Origin: Sphingomonas oligophenolica
GTDB lineage: Bacteria; Pseudomonadota; Alphaproteobacteria; Sphingomonadales; Sphingomonadaceae
Assembly (NCBI RefSeq): GCF_006438955.1
Contig: NZ_RCZK01000006.1
Location: 1 to 64,000, forward strand
DNA length: 64,000 nucleotides
Reading direction: 5' to 3'
The notes under the pieces were generated by a model. That model saw nothing but the letters and a program-made list of their open reading frames with translations, did no database searches and was not told the origin of the DNA. Below, in pieces: positions 61,868-64,000 of this stretch. Position 1 is the first letter of the stretch. Each line of letters starts with the position of its first letter. A program made the translations under genes and the position numbers.

Positions 61868-62446
61868 ATGAAACTCACCCATCTGCTCGCCGCGACGCTC
61901 GCGGTATCGACGGTCGGCACCGGTTTTGCCGGTCCCGCCTTTGCCCAGTCCGCGCAACAGGACGCGCGCTTCGCCCAGGCGCAGGCGCGGTTCGATCGCG
62001 AATATCAAATCTACAAGCAGGAGGTCGACCGCTATCAGGCGACGCGCGACAACGGTGCCACCTATCGCGATCCCGCGTATCGCGATCCGTATAACGACAA
62101 TGGGCGGCGCGAAGCCCCCGACGTCTACAATAACGGCAGCAGCTACGGCGACGACCGCGACGAGGGCAATTACGACCCGTCGCGCTACTATCGCCCCGGC
62201 ACCAATTATCAGGAGCGCACGCTGAGCGCGAACGAGCGCGTCTATGCGGGCTCGAACGGCCAATATTATTGCAAGCGCTCGGATGGCACCACCGGGCTGA
62301 TCATCGGCGCGGCGGGCGGCGGCGTCCTCGGCAACATCATCGACGGCGGCCATTCGCGCGCGGTCGGCACGTTGCTCGGCGCGGCGGTCGGCGGCTTGGC
62401 GGGGCGTGCGGTCGATCAGAACAACAGCCAGGTCCGCTGCCGCTGA
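61868..62446 (+). CDS. Glycine-zipper 2TM-domain envelope protein
   Basis: Exported protein of 192 residues. Signal peptide at 1-27 (ending GPAFAQ), a charged Tyr/Asp/Asn-rich middle (YRDPAYRDPYND, DEGNYDPSRYY), a short YYCKRSDGTTG box and a C-terminal glycine zipper (LIIGAAGGGVLGNIIDGGHSRAVGTLLGAAVGGLAGRAV) of the kind that inserts in or spans the outer membrane (SlyB-like). ATG 61868 follows GAGAGGA. A stress promoter match lies just upstream, which fits envelope-stress use. Confidence 0.87.
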   Translation: MKLTHLLAATLAVSTVGTGFAGPAFAQSAQQDARFAQAQARFDREYQIYKQEVDRYQATRDNGATYRDPAYRDPYNDNGRREAPDVYNNGSSYGDDRDEGNYDPSRYYRPGTNYQERTLSANERVYAGSNGQYYCKRSDGTTGLIIGAAGGGVLGNIIDGGHSRAVGTLLGAAVGGLAGRAVDQNNSQVRCR

Positions 62447-62494
62447 TCGATGATGGATGATGACGGGCGGGGCCGCGCGGCCTCGCCCACGCGA

Positions 62495-62824
62495 TCAACG
62501 TTCGACCGCCATCACCGTCTCGTCGGCATATTTGGCATCACCGGGCTTGAACAGCCCGTTGACCGAAAACGTGCGCGGGGTCAGCCGGATCGCGCTCAGC
62601 CCCGCCACCTTGAACGTGCCGAGCTTGATCTCCTTGGGCGGGCGCCCGTCGCGCGCGAGCGTGACCGCATCGATGTGGAGATCGCCGTGCTTGGTGTAGA
62701 GTATGTGCGGCGCCAGCGTCATCTCGACGCGGTTATACGTCGCCGCGATCGCTACCTTGCGCACGATCGCCTCCAGGATGATCGGCGTCACGCTCGCGGT
62801 GGTCATGGTTAGGGTATCGGCCAT
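62495..62824 (-). CDS. Conserved hypothetical protein
   Basis: A 109-residue protein, MADTLTMTTASVTPIILEAI, VEMTLAPHILYTKHGDLHID, AVTLARDGRPPKEIKLGTFK, ending NGLFKPGDAKYADETVMAVE. Looks like a single mixed alpha/beta domain without signal peptide or membrane part. The type is seen in sphingomonads; function unknown. It sits between convergent and divergent neighbours with no operon. ATG 62806 is an alternative start. Confidence 0.7.
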   Translation of the reverse strand: MADTLTMTTASVTPIILEAIVRKVAIAATYNRVEMTLAPHILYTKHGDLHIDAVTLARDGRPPKEIKLGTFKVAGLSAIRLTPRTFSVNGLFKPGDAKYADETVMAVER

Positions 62825-62879
62825 ACCGCCTATGTAGCCTCTCCATGCTGCGCCGCAACACCGAACCCGCCCGGCGCGG

Positions 62880-64000
62880 TCATTTTGCGGCAGGCCCCAC
62901 CAGCTTCTGCGCGAAATAGGTCATCTGCAACGCCTGCAGCCGCGCGCCCTGCTCGATGTCCGCATCGCCCGAATGGCCGCCCGCGGTGTCTTCGTAGAAC
63001 AGATACGGCAGCCCATATTCCTTCATCCGCGCCGCGAACTTGCGCGCGTGCTGCGGCCCGACCCGGTCGTCCTTGGTCGTCGTCCAGATATAGGGCTCGG
63101 GATACGCCACCCCCTTCTTCAGATTCTGGTACGGCGAAATCGTCTCGAGGAACGCTTTCTCCGCGGGCACGCTCACCGATCCATATTCGTCGACCCACGA
63201 CGCCCCCGCCGCGATCTGTTCGTAGCGGATCATGTCGAGCAGCGGCACCTGGATCGTCACCGCCTTCCACAGATCGGGATGTTGGTTGAACTCCACCCCC
63301 ATCAGCAACCCGCCGTTCGATCCGCCATAGATGCCCAGCTTGGCGGGACTGGTCAGCTTGCGGGCGAACAGGTCCTTCGCGACGCTGGCGAAATCGTCGT
63401 AGATCACCTGCCGCTTGGTCTTGCGCCCCGCATCGTGCCACGCCGGCCCGAACTCGCCGCCACCGCGGATATTGGCAAGGACATAGCTGCCGCCGCGTTC
63501 GAGCCACAGCTTGCCGGTGATCGCCGAATAGCCCGGCGTCATCGACACCTCGAACCCGCCATAGGCGGTCATGATCGTCGGCGTCGTCCCATCGAGCGTG
63601 ATGCCCTTCTTGTGGACGATGAAATACGGCACCTTGGTGCCGTCGGTCGAGGTCGCCTCGAACTGCTCGACCACAAGGTTGGACGCATCGAATTTCGCGG
63701 GCAAGGTCTTGATCGTCCGGGGTTCTGCCGCACTCGCGGCATCGAGCGACAACAGCGACGTCGGGGTCAGGAACCCGGTGACGGTCATGTACGCGTGATC
63801 GGACCGATCGTCGGTGCTCGCGACCCCGATGCTGGCATTGTCGGGCAACGCCAGCGGCCGGCTGGTCCACCCATTTGCGCCGTGGTCGAACACCATCGCG
63901 CGACCACGGACGTTGTCGGTGATCGTCACGATCAGCCGGTCGCGCGTGTCCGCCGCGCTCTCGACCGACTGGCGCGCGTTGGGCGCGAAGATCAGCGTCG
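62880..64000 (-). CDS. Prolyl oligopeptidase-family serine peptidase (S9A), C-terminal part
   Basis: The gene runs off the right edge; the frame is open to base 64000 (visible upstream part contains FAPNARQSVESAAD). The visible 370 or so residues contain the end of the beta-propeller and the alpha/beta hydrolase domain with the nucleophile in GGSNGGLLMG, the acid in DDRVGPQHARKF and the His in GGHSGDAD. Enzymes of this family cut peptides after proline. Whether a signal peptide exists is not visible. Confidence 0.92.
   Translation of the reverse strand, partial: TLIFAPNARQSVESAADTRDRLIVTITDNVRGRAMVFDHGANGWTSRPLALPDNASIGVASTDDRSDHAYMTVTGFLTPTSLLSLDAASAAEPRTIKTLPAKFDASNLVVEQFEATSTDGTKVPYFIVHKKGITLDGTTPTIMTAYGGFEVSMTPGYSAITGKLWLERGGSYVLANIRGGGEFGPAWHDAGRKTKRQVIYDDFASVAKDLFARKLTSPAKLGIYGGSNGGLLMGVEFNQHPDLWKAVTIQVPLLDMIRYEQIAAGASWVDEYGSVSVPAEKAFLETISPYQNLKKGVAYPEPYIWTTTKDDRVGPQHARKFAARMKEYGLPYLFYEDTAGGHSGDADIEQGARLQALQMTYFAQKLVGPAAK

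Noticed and set aside
1-64000. CRISPR arrays, rRNA genes, insertion sequences, prophage
   Set aside because: No regularly spaced direct repeats, rRNA segments, transposase or phage structural genes were recognised.

Overview
The window looks like chromosomal DNA of a GC-rich sphingomonad (Sphingomonas or a close relative, Alphaproteobacteria). The evidence is the gene set and order: an E1-beta pyruvate dehydrogenase subunit with an N-terminal lipoyl domain, ctaA next to rplM-rpsI, merC next to a Fur/Zur regulator, a hydrolase-astA-astB operon, and the intergenic palindrome family with TTCGCCCTGAGCTTGTCGAA cores. Most of it is ordinary housekeeping DNA with tight gene packing and many ATGA or TGATG overlaps. 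No rRNA, CRISPR array, insertion sequence or prophage was seen. One tRNA (Gln, TTG) is present.

Layout, first half. 1-6.5 kb: the 3' end of a TadE-like pilus gene, pdhA-pdhB on the minus strand, then a coupled MFS-cysK-sleB-like operon. 6.6-10.1 kb: an acyl-CoA dehydrogenase with its MerR regulator and a palindromic operator, a lipoprotein, hisI and a Rho-N domain protein. 10.2-18.3 kb: purF, an SDR, a cyclopropane-fatty-acid-synthase-like methyltransferase, photolyase and korAB (2-oxoacid:ferredoxin oxidoreductase). 18.4-25.4 kb: a histone-deacetylase-family protein, an esterase, rppH, a DUF481 outer-membrane protein and an arginine succinyltransferase operon (M20 hydrolase-astA-astB). 25.5-31 kb: a MarR regulator, ilvE, tRNA-Gln, a NUDIX-DUF47 fusion with a PiT phosphate transporter, and a nitronate monooxygenase.

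Layout, second half. 31-45 kb: M1 aminopeptidase, gamma carbonic anhydrase, a bile-acid-symporter-like carrier, ybjN-proC, ubiK, tspO, tlyA, a methyltransferase, dxs, zur, merC, ctaA and rplM-rpsI. 45-55 kb: an M28 peptidase, modABC facing an alginate-export-type porin, an AmpG-like permease, a Rieske oxygenase, a lone receiver protein, and an RluB-like pseudouridine synthase with rsmD. 55-64 kb: a second, longer PiT transporter, a UvrD/PcrA helicase, a small lower-GC islet (GrlR-like gene plus a frameshifted DUF6680-like gene), a higBA toxin-antitoxin pair with a strong apparently leaderless promoter, a DoxX-like protein, a glycine-zipper protein and the C-terminal part of an S9 prolyl oligopeptidase.

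The most interesting items are the in-frame NUDIX-DUF47 protein next to PiT, whose likely start is not a normal start codon; the AST operon carrying an M20 hydrolase where AstE would be expected; a palindrome inserted inside another palindromic repeat at 37.8 kb; a conserved ~48-bp repeat shared by 16.3 and 61.3 kb; and the lower-GC islet next to higBA. All functional calls come from reading the sequence and remembered family motifs; no database search was run.
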